The position numbers and the translations under genes are program-made. A DNA stretch of 64,000 nucleotides, taken from contig JAEPMI010000002.1 in NCBI GenBank assembly GCA_017644045.1, forward strand, positions 186,001 to 250,000, written 5' to 3'. The notes below the pieces were generated by a model that was given only the letters and a program-made list of their open reading frames with translations, was not told the origin of the DNA and searched no databases. Each line of letters begins with the position of its first letter. The stretch's first letter is position 1. Source of the stretch: Deltaproteobacteria bacterium (GTDB taxonomy: Bacteria; Myxococcota_A; Polyangia; Polyangiales; Houyiibacteriaceae). Positions 27,424-35,029 of the stretch are shown piece after piece.

Positions 27424-28329
27424 TCAGGGTGTGGCCGCTTCGGAGGGCCCTTCCAGGCGCTCCGCTCGGGCTGCCCGGGCCTGCTCGACCCAGTCCCAGA
27501 CGCGGCCGCGATCCCGGCACTCCGCGTCGCTCGGAGGACAGTAGATGCGCGCGTGGAAGTGGTTTCGGTGCGGGTGTCGACCCCGTCGGGGGCGCAGGAG
27601 CACGCGAGACGCGTGCTGGTAGAGCGCGTCGGGGACACCGATGGAGCGCGCGTGAGCGAGGAGCCAGTCACGGATGCGACCACTGACCACGATGATGTTC
27701 AGATCGGCCTCTTCGTCCGTGAGCAGCGCCTCGATGAGGCGCCAGTTGCGCTCGACGTCGAACGTGAGCTCGTGGCCGCCCACGTGGGCGGTGCGGTCGC
27801 GGCGGACGTCGACGAAGCGCGAGGGCTCGAAGGGCAGGCCCTCCTCGTCGACGAAGTAGAAGCCGAAGTCCACGTCCCGACCGTTCTCGTGGGACGCGTG
27901 GCCGCGAATGTCGCCACCCCCGCGCTGCGAGAGCTCGCCGACGGTCAGTCGGTGGCCGGGGTGCTCGGCAGCGACCGCAGCGGCGGCGCGTCGAATCGCC
28001 CCGACCAGCTCGTCGGTGCCCCAGTAGTTGCACTCGTCCGAGTCCACGTGGTGGATGAGCTCGGACTCGCGGAGGAAGCGACCCTTGGTGAGCTCGCCGC
28101 GCGTCGGGCGACCGATGGACTGCGATTCCCCTGGCGCCGGTGGCGCAGAGCACCCGCTCGGGGCCGCTCGGTGCGTCGGGGGCTCCGACGCCTCCGCGAG
28201 CTGTCGGCGGACCGGCACAGTCTCCGATTCCGGCTCGGCTTCGACCACCTCCTCGATGAGCGGCGCGACCTGCCGCGTGTCGAGCGGCAGGAAGAAGAAC
28301 GGAACGCACGCGAGGGAGACGAGGCGCAT
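27424..28329 (-). CDS. penicillin-insensitive murein endopeptidase (M74, MepA-like)
   Basis: A 301-aa protein with a hydrophobic N-terminus (ACVPFFFLP) that should send it to the periplasm. The zinc site reads GHASHENGRDVDFGF (H144, H147, D154) and ends with HRNHFHARIYCP (H257, H259), the MepA/M74 pattern. Such enzymes cleave the D-Ala-meso-DAP crosslink of peptidoglycan. A proline/serine-rich stretch of about 50 residues separates the signal from the domain. It is a single gene; the pyrimidine operon begins 151 bases downstream on the same strand. Confidence 0.85.
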   Translation of the reverse strand: MRLVSLACVPFFFLPLDTRQVAPLIEEVVEAEPESETVPVRRQLAEASEPPTHRAAPSGCSAPPAPGESQSIGRPTRGELTKGRFLRESELIHHVDSDECNYWGTDELVGAIRRAAAAVAAEHPGHRLTVGELSQRGGGDIRGHASHENGRDVDFGFYFVDEEGLPFEPSRFVDVRRDRTAHVGGHELTFDVERNWRLIEALLTDEEADLNIIVVSGRIRDWLLAHARSIGVPDALYQHASRVLLRPRRGRHPHRNHFHARIYCPPSDAECRDRGRVWDWVEQARAARAERLEGPSEAATP

Positions 28330-28478
28330 CGGGGAGGACGTCGTGGACCCTCGGGGGCCGCAGACGGGGACAGATAGGATGCTCGAGTCACGCTGGGCGT
28401 CAAGCGCCTCGGAATACCGACACCCCGTCTTTTGCGGGCGATGTGTGCCCTACGTCCACATGGTGCGCAGTGGTGGAA

Positions 28479-29315
28479 TCACTGGCGGACGGTGGCGGTC
28501 GGGTCCTGCTCGACCTCGCCCACGAGGCTCGCGTTGACCAGGTGCACGGTGGAGTGTCCGCGGGCCTGGATGGCGACCTGATCGGCGCGAATGCCGCCGT
28601 TCACGAGGCGCACGTCGGCGTCGCCCTCGGTCGCGATGCCGTGCTTTCCGCTGAGCTCGACGTTCGTGAACGTGACCGACCCACCCGAAGCGTAGAACGC
28701 CGTGCCCTCCACGGTGACGGTGCCGTTCATCATGGTGACCTCGCCGCTGCCCTCGATGCGGATGCCGTCCTTGCCGCGGACGTTCGTGTTCACCAGGCGC
28801 AGCTGACAGCCGTCTCGAACGATCACCGCCGGTCCGGTGGGCACGTTCACATCGGCGTTGGTGCGGATCACGCTGCCGGCGCCCACGCACTCGATCGGCT
28901 GGTTCGACTGGGTGCCGACGCCGATGTTCGGGATGTTGGGGATCTCGATGTTCGGTCCGTTGACGCCACCAAGTGCCCCTTCGACCGCGTCGGTGGTCTT
29001 CGCGAAGACGAAGTAGAGGATGATCCCGGGCACCACGATCGACAGGAGCACCGTGCATCCGACGCCCCAGAGAACGCCGCGAACCGCTTTGCCGGCCTGC
29101 TGCGCGGCGACCGACGCGTCGAGCTGGAGCGGACGCGACTGCGCCGGGAAGTGCGCCGGCGGCGTCCACTGCTGCGGGGCCTTCCAGCCCTGCGGCTGCT
29201 GCATCGTGCGCGCGCTCCGGACCTCCTGCAGCCGACCGCAGTAGGCGCACGTGGTCTGCCGCTTCCCCTCCGCCACGTCGAGCGGGGCCCCACAATGCGC
29301 GCATTCGATCAGCAC
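28479..29315 (-). CDS. zinc-ribbon membrane protein with parallel beta-helix-like tail
   Basis: A GTG at 29315 gives the natural N-terminus: a zinc ribbon with two CxxC pairs (C5, C8, C23, C26), then a Gln/Pro-rich linker, one transmembrane helix (GVGCTVLLSIVVPGIILYFV, near residues 90-110) and a C-terminal half of short beta repeats rich in Gly, Asn and Val (VIRTNADVNVP, GIRIEGSGEVTMMNGTV, GIATEGDADVRLVNGG). These look like rungs of a small right-handed beta-helix. No ribosome site is clear. It is 163 bases from the inverted repeat at 29403. The function is unknown. Confidence 0.65.
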   Translation of the reverse strand: MLIECAHCGAPLDVAEGKRQTTCAYCGRLQEVRSARTMQQPQGWKAPQQWTPPAHFPAQSRPLQLDASVAAQQAGKAVRGVLWGVGCTVLLSIVVPGIILYFVFAKTTDAVEGALGGVNGPNIEIPNIPNIGVGTQSNQPIECVGAGSVIRTNADVNVPTGPAVIVRDGCQLRLVNTNVRGKDGIRIEGSGEVTMMNGTVTVEGTAFYASGGSVTFTNVELSGKHGIATEGDADVRLVNGGIRADQVAIQARGHSTVHLVNASLVGEVEQDPTATVRQ

Positions 29316-29402
29316 TCGACCATGGCACCACGAATCGTCGGATCCCGTAAAGACACACCAAACGAGGAGCAACGACCCACCCCTCGACGCCCACTGGAGT
29401 TC

Positions 29403-29505
29403 TACACCCGAGGGACGCTCTTGAGTTCTTTCCCAGTTTTCACAGAGAATTTCTCAATGATCTCGTGACAAAAACTCAAGAACTCAAGAGCGTCCCTCGG
29501 GTGTA
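29403..29505. repeat. 28-bp perfect inverted repeat with 47-base AT-rich loop
   Basis: Bases 29403-29430 and 29478-29505 are exact inverse complements. The loop is AT-rich, unlike the region around it. It lies between two divergent genes, upstream of both, and is not at a gene end, so a simple terminator is unlikely. It could be a hairpin RNA, a small MITE-like relic or a regulator site. Confidence 0.8.
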
Positions 29506-29507
29506 AG

Positions 29508-29536
29508 GGTGCACCCCTCGGGTCTAGGGGTGCACC
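29508..29536. repeat. 11-bp inverted repeat adjacent to the larger one
   Basis: Bases 29508-29518 and 29526-29536 pair exactly around a 7-base loop. It begins 2 bases after the 28-bp repeat and shares the short element CCCTCGGGT with its right arm, so the two may have a common origin. Confidence 0.7.
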
Positions 29537-29564
29537 AGGCGCTGTTCGAGAGCGGCGGCTTGAC

Positions 29565-29592
29565 GAAACTTATCTATCGATACATAAGTTTC
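29565..29592. promoter_or_regulatory. AT-rich palindrome, likely TetR operator
   Basis: A 28-base palindrome with outer arms GAAACTTAT and ATAAGTTTC (9 of 9 pairs) and a core CTATCGATAC that is palindromic in 8 of 10 positions. It ends 7 bases before the TetR ATG at 29600. This is the usual size and place for autoregulatory TetR-family operators and stands out from the GC-rich surroundings. Confidence 0.75.
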
Positions 29593-29599
29593 TCCGCCG

Positions 29600-30220
29600 A
29601 TGGGACGCCCGCGAAATGCCGACCCTGCGCTGACCCGCCAGCGCATTCTCGACGCCGCCGTTCATCGGTTCGGCGAGCAGGGGCTGAAGGCGACCTCGCT
29701 TCGCCAGATCGCCGCGGACGCGGGGGTCACCTTCGCGACCATCCACCACCACTTCGGCACGAAGGACGAGCTCCACGAGCGCTGCGTCGAGGAGTGCTTC
29801 GTGGATCTCGAAGGGCTCGAGGGCGACCTCCTGAAGGTGGTCGCCGAGCACGCGGGCGACGTGAAGACGGTGATCCGGCGCGCCGCGATGTGCGCGGTCG
29901 GCTACGCGCTCGAACGGAGCCGTTCGAGCCGCTTCCTGCTGCGCACCACGGTCTTCGAGGCCGACGCCCCACACCACGCGCGCCTCGGCGATGCGCAGCG
30001 GAGGTACCTCGACACCGCGAGTCGCCTGCTCGCGCCGGTCCTCGGTCGCAGCGAGCGCGAGCTCCGCGTGCCGCTGCAGGGGCTCATGTTCCTGCTCACG
30101 CGCGTGGCCCTCACGACCGACGCCGAGCTCGAGACGATCGGTGGCGACAGCGCGACGGTGCGCGAAGAGCTCAAGGCCTACGTCGGCGAGGTCGCCGTCA
30201 GCACTCTGGTGAAGTCATGA
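29600..30220 (+). CDS. TetR/AcrR-family transcriptional regulator
   Basis: A 206-aa repressor-type protein. Residues 10-60 are the TetR DNA-binding domain (RQRILDAAVHRFGEQGLKAT, LRQIAADAGVTFATIHHHF). The remaining 140 residues are a helical ligand and dimer domain with no known specificity. A palindromic site covers its promoter, so it probably represses itself and the two genes behind it. Its stop overlaps the next ATG (ATGA). No strong ribosome site is visible; it may be read from a near-leaderless transcript. Confidence 0.88.
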   Translation: MGRPRNADPALTRQRILDAAVHRFGEQGLKATSLRQIAADAGVTFATIHHHFGTKDELHERCVEECFVDLEGLEGDLLKVVAEHAGDVKTVIRRAAMCAVGYALERSRSSRFLLRTTVFEADAPHHARLGDAQRRYLDTASRLLAPVLGRSERELRVPLQGLMFLLTRVALTTDAELETIGGDSATVREELKAYVGEVAVSTLVKS

Positions 30221-30771
30221 AGAAGTTGCTCCTGTTCGTGGTCGTTCTCGGCGCGCTCTGGTTCGCCGCCGACGCGCTCGGTCTGCGCGAGGCGCTCTCA
30301 CCGGAAGGCATCCGCGAGCTCGCGGTCGGCGCCGGCTGCGTCGGTGTCCTCGCCTACCTCGGCGCGTTCAGCCTCGGCTCGCTGATCCAGGTACCGGGCG
30401 CAGCGTTCCTCGTCGGTGCTCGCGTCGCCTACGGCCCCGGCATGGGCTTCCTCTGGGCGTACCTCGGCGCGCTCGCCGCGATCACGCTCAGCTTCGTCGT
30501 CGTGCGCGCGGTCGGCGGCCAGGCGCTCGACGAGATCCGCTGGAAGCCGATGCGCAAGGTGCTCGCGAAGCTCGACGAGCGTCCGGTGCGCACGGTGGTG
30601 GCGCTGCGGACCTTCCTGATGCTCTCGCCGCCGCTCAACTACGCGCTCGCGATGTCTCGCGTGCGCTTCCGCGACTACTTCGTCGGCTCGGCCATCGGGC
30701 TGGCGGCGCCGGTCGCGGTCTGGGTCTTTCTCTCGGACGTCGTTCTGAGCTGGTTTGGAGGTTTGGCATGA
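30217..30771 (+). CDS. TVP38/DedA-type (VTT domain) membrane protein
   Basis: A 184-aa inner-membrane protein. It starts with a short hydrophobic helix (KKLLLFVVVLGALWFAADAL), then the VTT core: IQVPGAAFLVGARVAYGPGMGF, a conserved proline-rich re-entrant stretch, and RTFLMLSPPLNYALAMSRV near the middle. Relatives (TVP38/TMEM64, DedA) are linked to lipid scrambling or transport. It overlaps the TetR stop and the next start by ATGA, so the three genes are translationally coupled. Its length is close to typical members. Confidence 0.82.
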   Translation: MKKLLLFVVVLGALWFAADALGLREALSPEGIRELAVGAGCVGVLAYLGAFSLGSLIQVPGAAFLVGARVAYGPGMGFLWAYLGALAAITLSFVVVRAVGGQALDEIRWKPMRKVLAKLDERPVRTVVALRTFLMLSPPLNYALAMSRVRFRDYFVGSAIGLAAPVAVWVFLSDVVLSWFGGLA

Positions 30772-31775
30772 AGGCCGCGCGCATTCACGAGTACGGGGAA
30801 CCCGATGTGTTCCGCATCGAAGACGTCGAGGAGCCGACGGTCGGCTCGAACGAGGTCCTCGTCGCCATCCGCGCCTCGAGCGTGAACCCGATCGACTACA
30901 AGATCCGAGGCGGCGGTCAGCGCTCCGTGGTCTGGCTCTCGATGCCATCGAAGCTCGGACTGGACCTCTCCGGCGTGGTGACCGAGGTCGGCGCGAAGGT
31001 CACCCGCTTCGCCGTCGGCGACGAGGTCTACGCCTCGCCGAGCCACCGCCGCATCGGCACCTACGCCGAGCGCATCGCCGTCCGCGAGAGCGAGCTGGCC
31101 CACAAGCCGAAGAACCTGACCCACGAAGAGGCGGCGTCGATCCCGCTGGTCGGCCTGACCGCCTGGGACTGCCTGGTGGGCGCGGCCAACGTGCAGCCCG
31201 GCGAACGGGTGCTCGTTCAGGCCGGCTCGGGCGGCGTCGGCACCTTCGCGATCCAGCTCGCGAAGGCGCTCGGCGCGTCGGAGGTGCTCACCACCTGCAG
31301 CCCGCGCAACCACGAGCTCGTCCGCAGCCTCGGCGCCGACGTCTGCATCGACTACCGCACCGAGGATTTCGAAGAGGTCGCCAGCGGCGTCGACGTGATC
31401 CTCGAGAGCATCGGCGGCGAGGACGTCCGCAAGGCGATCCGAACGGTGCGCCGCGGTGGTCGCGTCGCGTGCATCACCGCGGGGCTCCCCGGCTACACCG
31501 AGCAATACGGCCCCGCGCTCGGCCTCACCGCGATGGTGAGCAAGACCGCCACCCGCATGATGTGCGCGGCGATCGGCCGGAACGTGAAGCTCCGCTTCGT
31601 GACCCGAAAGGCGAGCGGCGAGAACCTCCAGGCCATCACCGACCTGATCGAAGCGGGCAAGATCCGCCCGGTCATCGACCGTGTCTTCCCGCTCGACGAC
31701 ATCGCCGACGCGCACCGCTACCTCGAGACCGGCCGCGCCCGCGGCAAGGTCGTCATCGACGTCGCGTCGGCCTGA
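30768..31775 (+). CDS. zinc-independent medium-chain reductase (quinone oxidoreductase-like)
   Basis: A 335-aa MDR-superfamily enzyme. The substrate domain opens MKAARIHEYGEPDVFRIEDV. The NADPH fold has AGSGGVG (152-158), and the usual catalytic-zinc cysteines and histidines are absent, which fits the quinone oxidoreductase branch. It would reduce quinones or reactive enals with NADPH. It is the third gene of the TetR operon, joined by ATGA. With the operator and the regulator this looks like a small chemical- or membrane-stress unit. Confidence 0.85.
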   Translation: MKAARIHEYGEPDVFRIEDVEEPTVGSNEVLVAIRASSVNPIDYKIRGGGQRSVVWLSMPSKLGLDLSGVVTEVGAKVTRFAVGDEVYASPSHRRIGTYAERIAVRESELAHKPKNLTHEEAASIPLVGLTAWDCLVGAANVQPGERVLVQAGSGGVGTFAIQLAKALGASEVLTTCSPRNHELVRSLGADVCIDYRTEDFEEVASGVDVILESIGGEDVRKAIRTVRRGGRVACITAGLPGYTEQYGPALGLTAMVSKTATRMMCAAIGRNVKLRFVTRKASGENLQAITDLIEAGKIRPVIDRVFPLDDIADAHRYLETGRARGKVVIDVASA

Positions 31776-31788
31776 CGCCAACACGCGA

Positions 31789-31820
31789 CCGCCGCGCACC
31801 GAGAGCTCGGCGCGCGGCGG
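31789..31820. terminator. bidirectional terminator between convergent genes
   Basis: A 9-bp GC stem (31789-31797 with 31812-31820) continues, after one mismatch, into a 5-bp inner stem with a tiny loop. It lies between the stop of the quinone reductase-like gene and the stop of katG, which converge. No clear U-tract is present. Confidence 0.65.
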
Positions 31821-31838
31821 AAGCGGAGCCGGTTCGGC

Positions 31839-34115
31839 TCAGCGCAGGTCGAAGCGGTCGAGCCGCATCACCTTCGTCCACGCGGCGACGAAGTCGCGCA
31901 CGAAGCGCTCCTTCGCGTCGGCCCCGGCGTAGACCTCGGCGAGCGCTCGCAGCTGCGAGTTCGATCCGAAGAGCAGATCGACCGCGGTTCCCGTCCGCAC
32001 GACGTCACCGCCCTCGCGGCCGCGAGCCTCGTAGATGAGCGAGTCCCCACGGCGCTCCCACTCGACGTCCATGTCCATCAGGGTCACGAAGAAGTCGTTG
32101 GTGAGCTGACCGGGGTTCGCGGTGAAGACGCCGTGGCGGGTGTCGGCGTGGTTGGCGCCGAGGACCCGCAGGCCACCGACGAGCACGGTCATCTCCGGCG
32201 CGGTCAGCGAGAGCAGGTCCGCGCGCTCGACCAGTCCCTCGAGCGCCTCCCGCTCGGTCCCGCTGGGCAGGTAGTTGCGGAACCCGTCGGCCTGGGGCTC
32301 CAGGACGTCGAAGGACTCGGCGTCGGTCATCTCCGCCGTGGCGTCGGTCCGACCGGGCGCGAAGGGCACCTCGATCTCCATCCCGGCGTCCTTCGCGGCC
32401 TTCTCGATGGCGGCGGCGCCGCCGAGCACGATGAGATCGGCCAGCGAGATGCGCTTGCCGCCGCGCTGCGCCGAGTTGAACTCGGTCTGGATCCCGCCGA
32501 GGACCTCGAGCACGCGCGCGAGCTCCTCCGGTTCGTTCGCGGCCCAGCCGCTCTGGGGCGCGAGACGGATGCGCGCGCCGTTGGCGCCACCGCGCATGTC
32601 GGTCTCACGGTAGGTCGACGCAGAAGCCCATGCGGTGGACACGAGCTGGTCGATGGTCAGGCCCGACGCGAGGATCTTCGCCTTCAGGGCCGCGATGTCC
32701 GCGGCGTCGACCAGCGGGTGATCGACGGCCGGCACCGGGTCCTGCCAGATCATCGGCTCGTCGGGGACGGCCGAGCCGACGAGGCGGCTGTGCGGCCCGA
32801 GGTCGCGGTGGGTGAGCTTGTACCAGGCGCGCGCGAACGCGGCCTCGAACTCCTCCGGGTGCTCGTAGAAGCGACGCGAGATGCGGCCGTACTCCGGGTC
32901 CTCACGAAGAGCGAGGTCGGTGGTGAACATCATCGGACGGTGGAAGGTCTCGGGGTCGTGCGCGTCCGGCACGTTCTCGGGGCCGTCGACCGGCGTCCAC
33001 TGCTGCGCCCCCGCGGGGCTGCGGGTGAGCTCCCACTCGTAGGCGAAGAGGTTGTGGAAGTACTGCCGCGACCAGCGCGCGGGCGACGAGGTCCATGCGC
33101 CTTCGAGGCCGCTGGTGATCGTGTCACCGGCGTTGCCTGACCCGTTGCTGTTCTCCCAGCCGAGGCCCTGCTGCTCGAGACCGGCGGCCTCGGGCTCCGC
33201 GCCGACGTTGCCCTCGGGTCGCGCGGCGCCATGGGCTTTGCCGAGCGTGTGACCGCCCGCGATCAGCGCCACGGTCTCCTCGTCGTTCATCGCCATGCGG
33301 CCGAAGGCCATGCGGATGTGGCGCGCGGCCTCGAGCGGGTCGGGGCGACCGCCGGGACCTTCCGGGTTCACGTAGATGAGACCCATCTGGGTCGCGCCGA
33401 GGCCGTGGCCGATCCCGTCGTCCGACATGCGCTCGTCGGCGAGCCACTCGGTCTCCGGGCCCCAGTTGATGTCCGTCGGCTCGTAGACGTCCTCACGACC
33501 ACCGCCGAAGCCGTAGGTCTGGAAGCCCATGGACTCGAGCGCGACGGTGCCGGAGAGCACGATCAGATCGGCCCACGAGAGCGCGCGGCCGTACTTGAGC
33601 TTCACCGGCAGGAGCAGCCGGCGCGCCTTGTCGAGGTTCACGTTGTCCGGCCAGCTGTTCAGCGGCGCGAAGCGGATCATCCCTTCGCCCGCACCGCCGC
33701 GGCCGTCGGTGATCCGGTAGGTGCCCGCGCTGTGCCACGAGAGGCGAATCATCAGCCCGCCGTAGTGGCCGTAGTCCGCCGGCCACCAGTCTTGCGACGT
33801 GGTGAGCACCTGCTCGATGTCCGCCTTGACCTCGTCGAGGTCGAGGGCGGCGAAGGCCTCCGCGTAGTCGAAGTCCTCGTCGGTCGGATCACCGGTCAGC
33901 CCATGGCGCTGGAGCACGCGGAGGTCGAGCCGGTTGGGCCACCAGTCGTCGTTGGTGGTCGGGCCATCGTGCGCGACGGCAACGTCACCGCCGGACTCAC
34001 CGGTGGGCGCGGGTGGCGACTCGGGCGGCGTGTCCGACGCACAGGCCAGGAAGAAGGGTAGGACGAGGGCCGCCGCCGCTCGCGCGGGCCCTCGCTGCTG
34101 CTGAAGATCGGTCAT
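31839..34115 (-). CDS. katG: catalase-peroxidase with lipoprotein signal
   Basis: A 758-aa enzyme of normal catalase-peroxidase length plus a leader. The heme distal site is R124-W127-H128 ([11 protein letters not shown]), the covalent adduct partners are Y248 ([10 protein letters not shown]) and M274 (FGRMAMND), and the proximal ligand is H289 ([10 protein letters not shown]). It breaks down hydrogen peroxide and can oxidise phenols. I start at the ATG at 34115, with GGAGG upstream. This exposes a leader with two arginines, a hydrophobic run and FLAC (C25), so the protein is probably exported and lipid-anchored, unusual for KatG. It is divergent from the CarF-like gene. Confidence 0.93.
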   Translation of the reverse strand: MTDLQQQRGPARAAAALVLPFFLACASDTPPESPPAPTGESGGDVAVAHDGPTTNDDWWPNRLDLRVLQRHGLTGDPTDEDFDYAEAFAALDLDEVKADIEQVLTTSQDWWPADYGHYGGLMIRLSWHSAGTYRITDGRGGAGEGMIRFAPLNSWPDNVNLDKARRLLLPVKLKYGRALSWADLIVLSGTVALESMGFQTYGFGGGREDVYEPTDINWGPETEWLADERMSDDGIGHGLGATQMGLIYVNPEGPGGRPDPLEAARHIRMAFGRMAMNDEETVALIAGGHTLGKAHGAARPEGNVGAEPEAAGLEQQGLGWENSNGSGNAGDTITSGLEGAWTSSPARWSRQYFHNLFAYEWELTRSPAGAQQWTPVDGPENVPDAHDPETFHRPMMFTTDLALREDPEYGRISRRFYEHPEEFEAAFARAWYKLTHRDLGPHSRLVGSAVPDEPMIWQDPVPAVDHPLVDAADIAALKAKILASGLTIDQLVSTAWASASTYRETDMRGGANGARIRLAPQSGWAANEPEELARVLEVLGGIQTEFNSAQRGGKRISLADLIVLGGAAAIEKAAKDAGMEIEVPFAPGRTDATAEMTDAESFDVLEPQADGFRNYLPSGTEREALEGLVERADLLSLTAPEMTVLVGGLRVLGANHADTRHGVFTANPGQLTNDFFVTLMDMDVEWERRGDSLIYEARGREGGDVVRTGTAVDLLFGSNSQLRALAEVYAGADAKERFVRDFVAAWTKVMRLDRFDLR

Positions 34116-34174
34116 GGTTCCTCCGTGGGTTCGTTCCACAGTCGATAGACTACGAAGATGACTGCGAATATCTA

Positions 34175-34189
34175 ATAGAGGTCTCCTAT
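34175..34189. promoter_or_regulatory. OxyR-like half site upstream of katG
   Basis: The sequence is ATAG, seven bases, CTAT, the spacing of an OxyR half-site pair, 60-75 bases before the katG ATG. The second half of a full OxyR site is not well matched (ATAAC one base off). The surrounding 60 bases are AT-rich, as a promoter would be. Regulation by peroxide is an inference. Confidence 0.35.
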
Positions 34190-34284
34190 CACGCCATAAC
34201 GAGGAGCTTTCACGCGGCCTTTCGCCTGTGTTTCTCGGACATTTCGTGCTTGCGCAAACAACACCACTTGAGTACGGGGCCTGC

Positions 34285-34968
34285 ATGAAGGCCGGGTACA
34301 GCAACAAGTTCACAATCGTCATGACGCTGGGGATGGCCTGGTCGGCGTACTGGATCGCTCAGGACCCGCCTTCGGTCGCGGGCGTCCTGATGGTCGTGGT
34401 CTTCTGCTACTTCCTGACCGACGTGGTCAGCGGGCTGCTGCACATCATTCTCGACAACCCACGCTCCCTCGAGCTCAACGCCATCGAGAGCCTCGCCGAC
34501 GGTTTCCAGAAGCACCACGCAGACCCGCGCGGCATCACCGAGCTCCCGCTCTACGAGCACCTCTACGTGATGCACCTTCCACTCACGCTGCTCTTCCTCG
34601 CGGTGCTGCCCTTCCACACCTCGCTGGTCTACGTGGTCTTCCTGTCGATGGTGCTCTGGCTGCACGTGATGCAGATGTCTCACCGCTGGGCCCACGCGCG
34701 GAAGAACCAGCTCCCGCCAATCGCCGCGCTCCTCCAGCGCGCGAACCTGCTGATCGACTTCCCCGCCCACGCGAAGCACCACCGCGAGCCCTATTCGAAG
34801 GACTTCTGCATCATGAACGGGCTCTTCAACCGCCCGCTCAACAGCGTCGTGCGCAGGGTCGGGAACACGAGCCACGCATGGATCGGCATCTTCTTCGCCG
34901 TCTGCCTGACGCCACTCGCGTTCGCGTACGGCATCGCTCGCAGGGTTCTGAATACCCGCCAGCGATAG
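34285..34968 (+). CDS. CarF/Kua-type plasmanylethanolamine desaturase
   Basis: A 227-aa membrane protein with about four hydrophobic segments and the histidine pattern of the Kua/TMEM189 lipid desaturase family: [13 protein letters not shown] (H53), GFQKHHADP (H77, H78), H92/H97, QMSHRWAH (H133, H137) and [10 protein letters not shown] (H162, H165, H166). In Myxococcus, CarF of this family makes plasmalogens by introducing the vinyl-ether bond, and these lipids signal singlet oxygen. I use the ATG at 34285; a GTG at 34228 is upstream. It is divergent from katG and shares its promoter gap. Confidence 0.85.
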   Translation: MKAGYSNKFTIVMTLGMAWSAYWIAQDPPSVAGVLMVVVFCYFLTDVVSGLLHIILDNPRSLELNAIESLADGFQKHHADPRGITELPLYEHLYVMHLPLTLLFLAVLPFHTSLVYVVFLSMVLWLHVMQMSHRWAHARKNQLPPIAALLQRANLLIDFPAHAKHHREPYSKDFCIMNGLFNRPLNSVVRRVGNTSHAWIGIFFAVCLTPLAFAYGIARRVLNTRQR

Positions 34969-35029
34969 GCAGGAGCTGCCACCAGGGAGAAGGTTCTGCC
35001 TTCCACCCGAATTGAGGGTAGAGTGCCTC

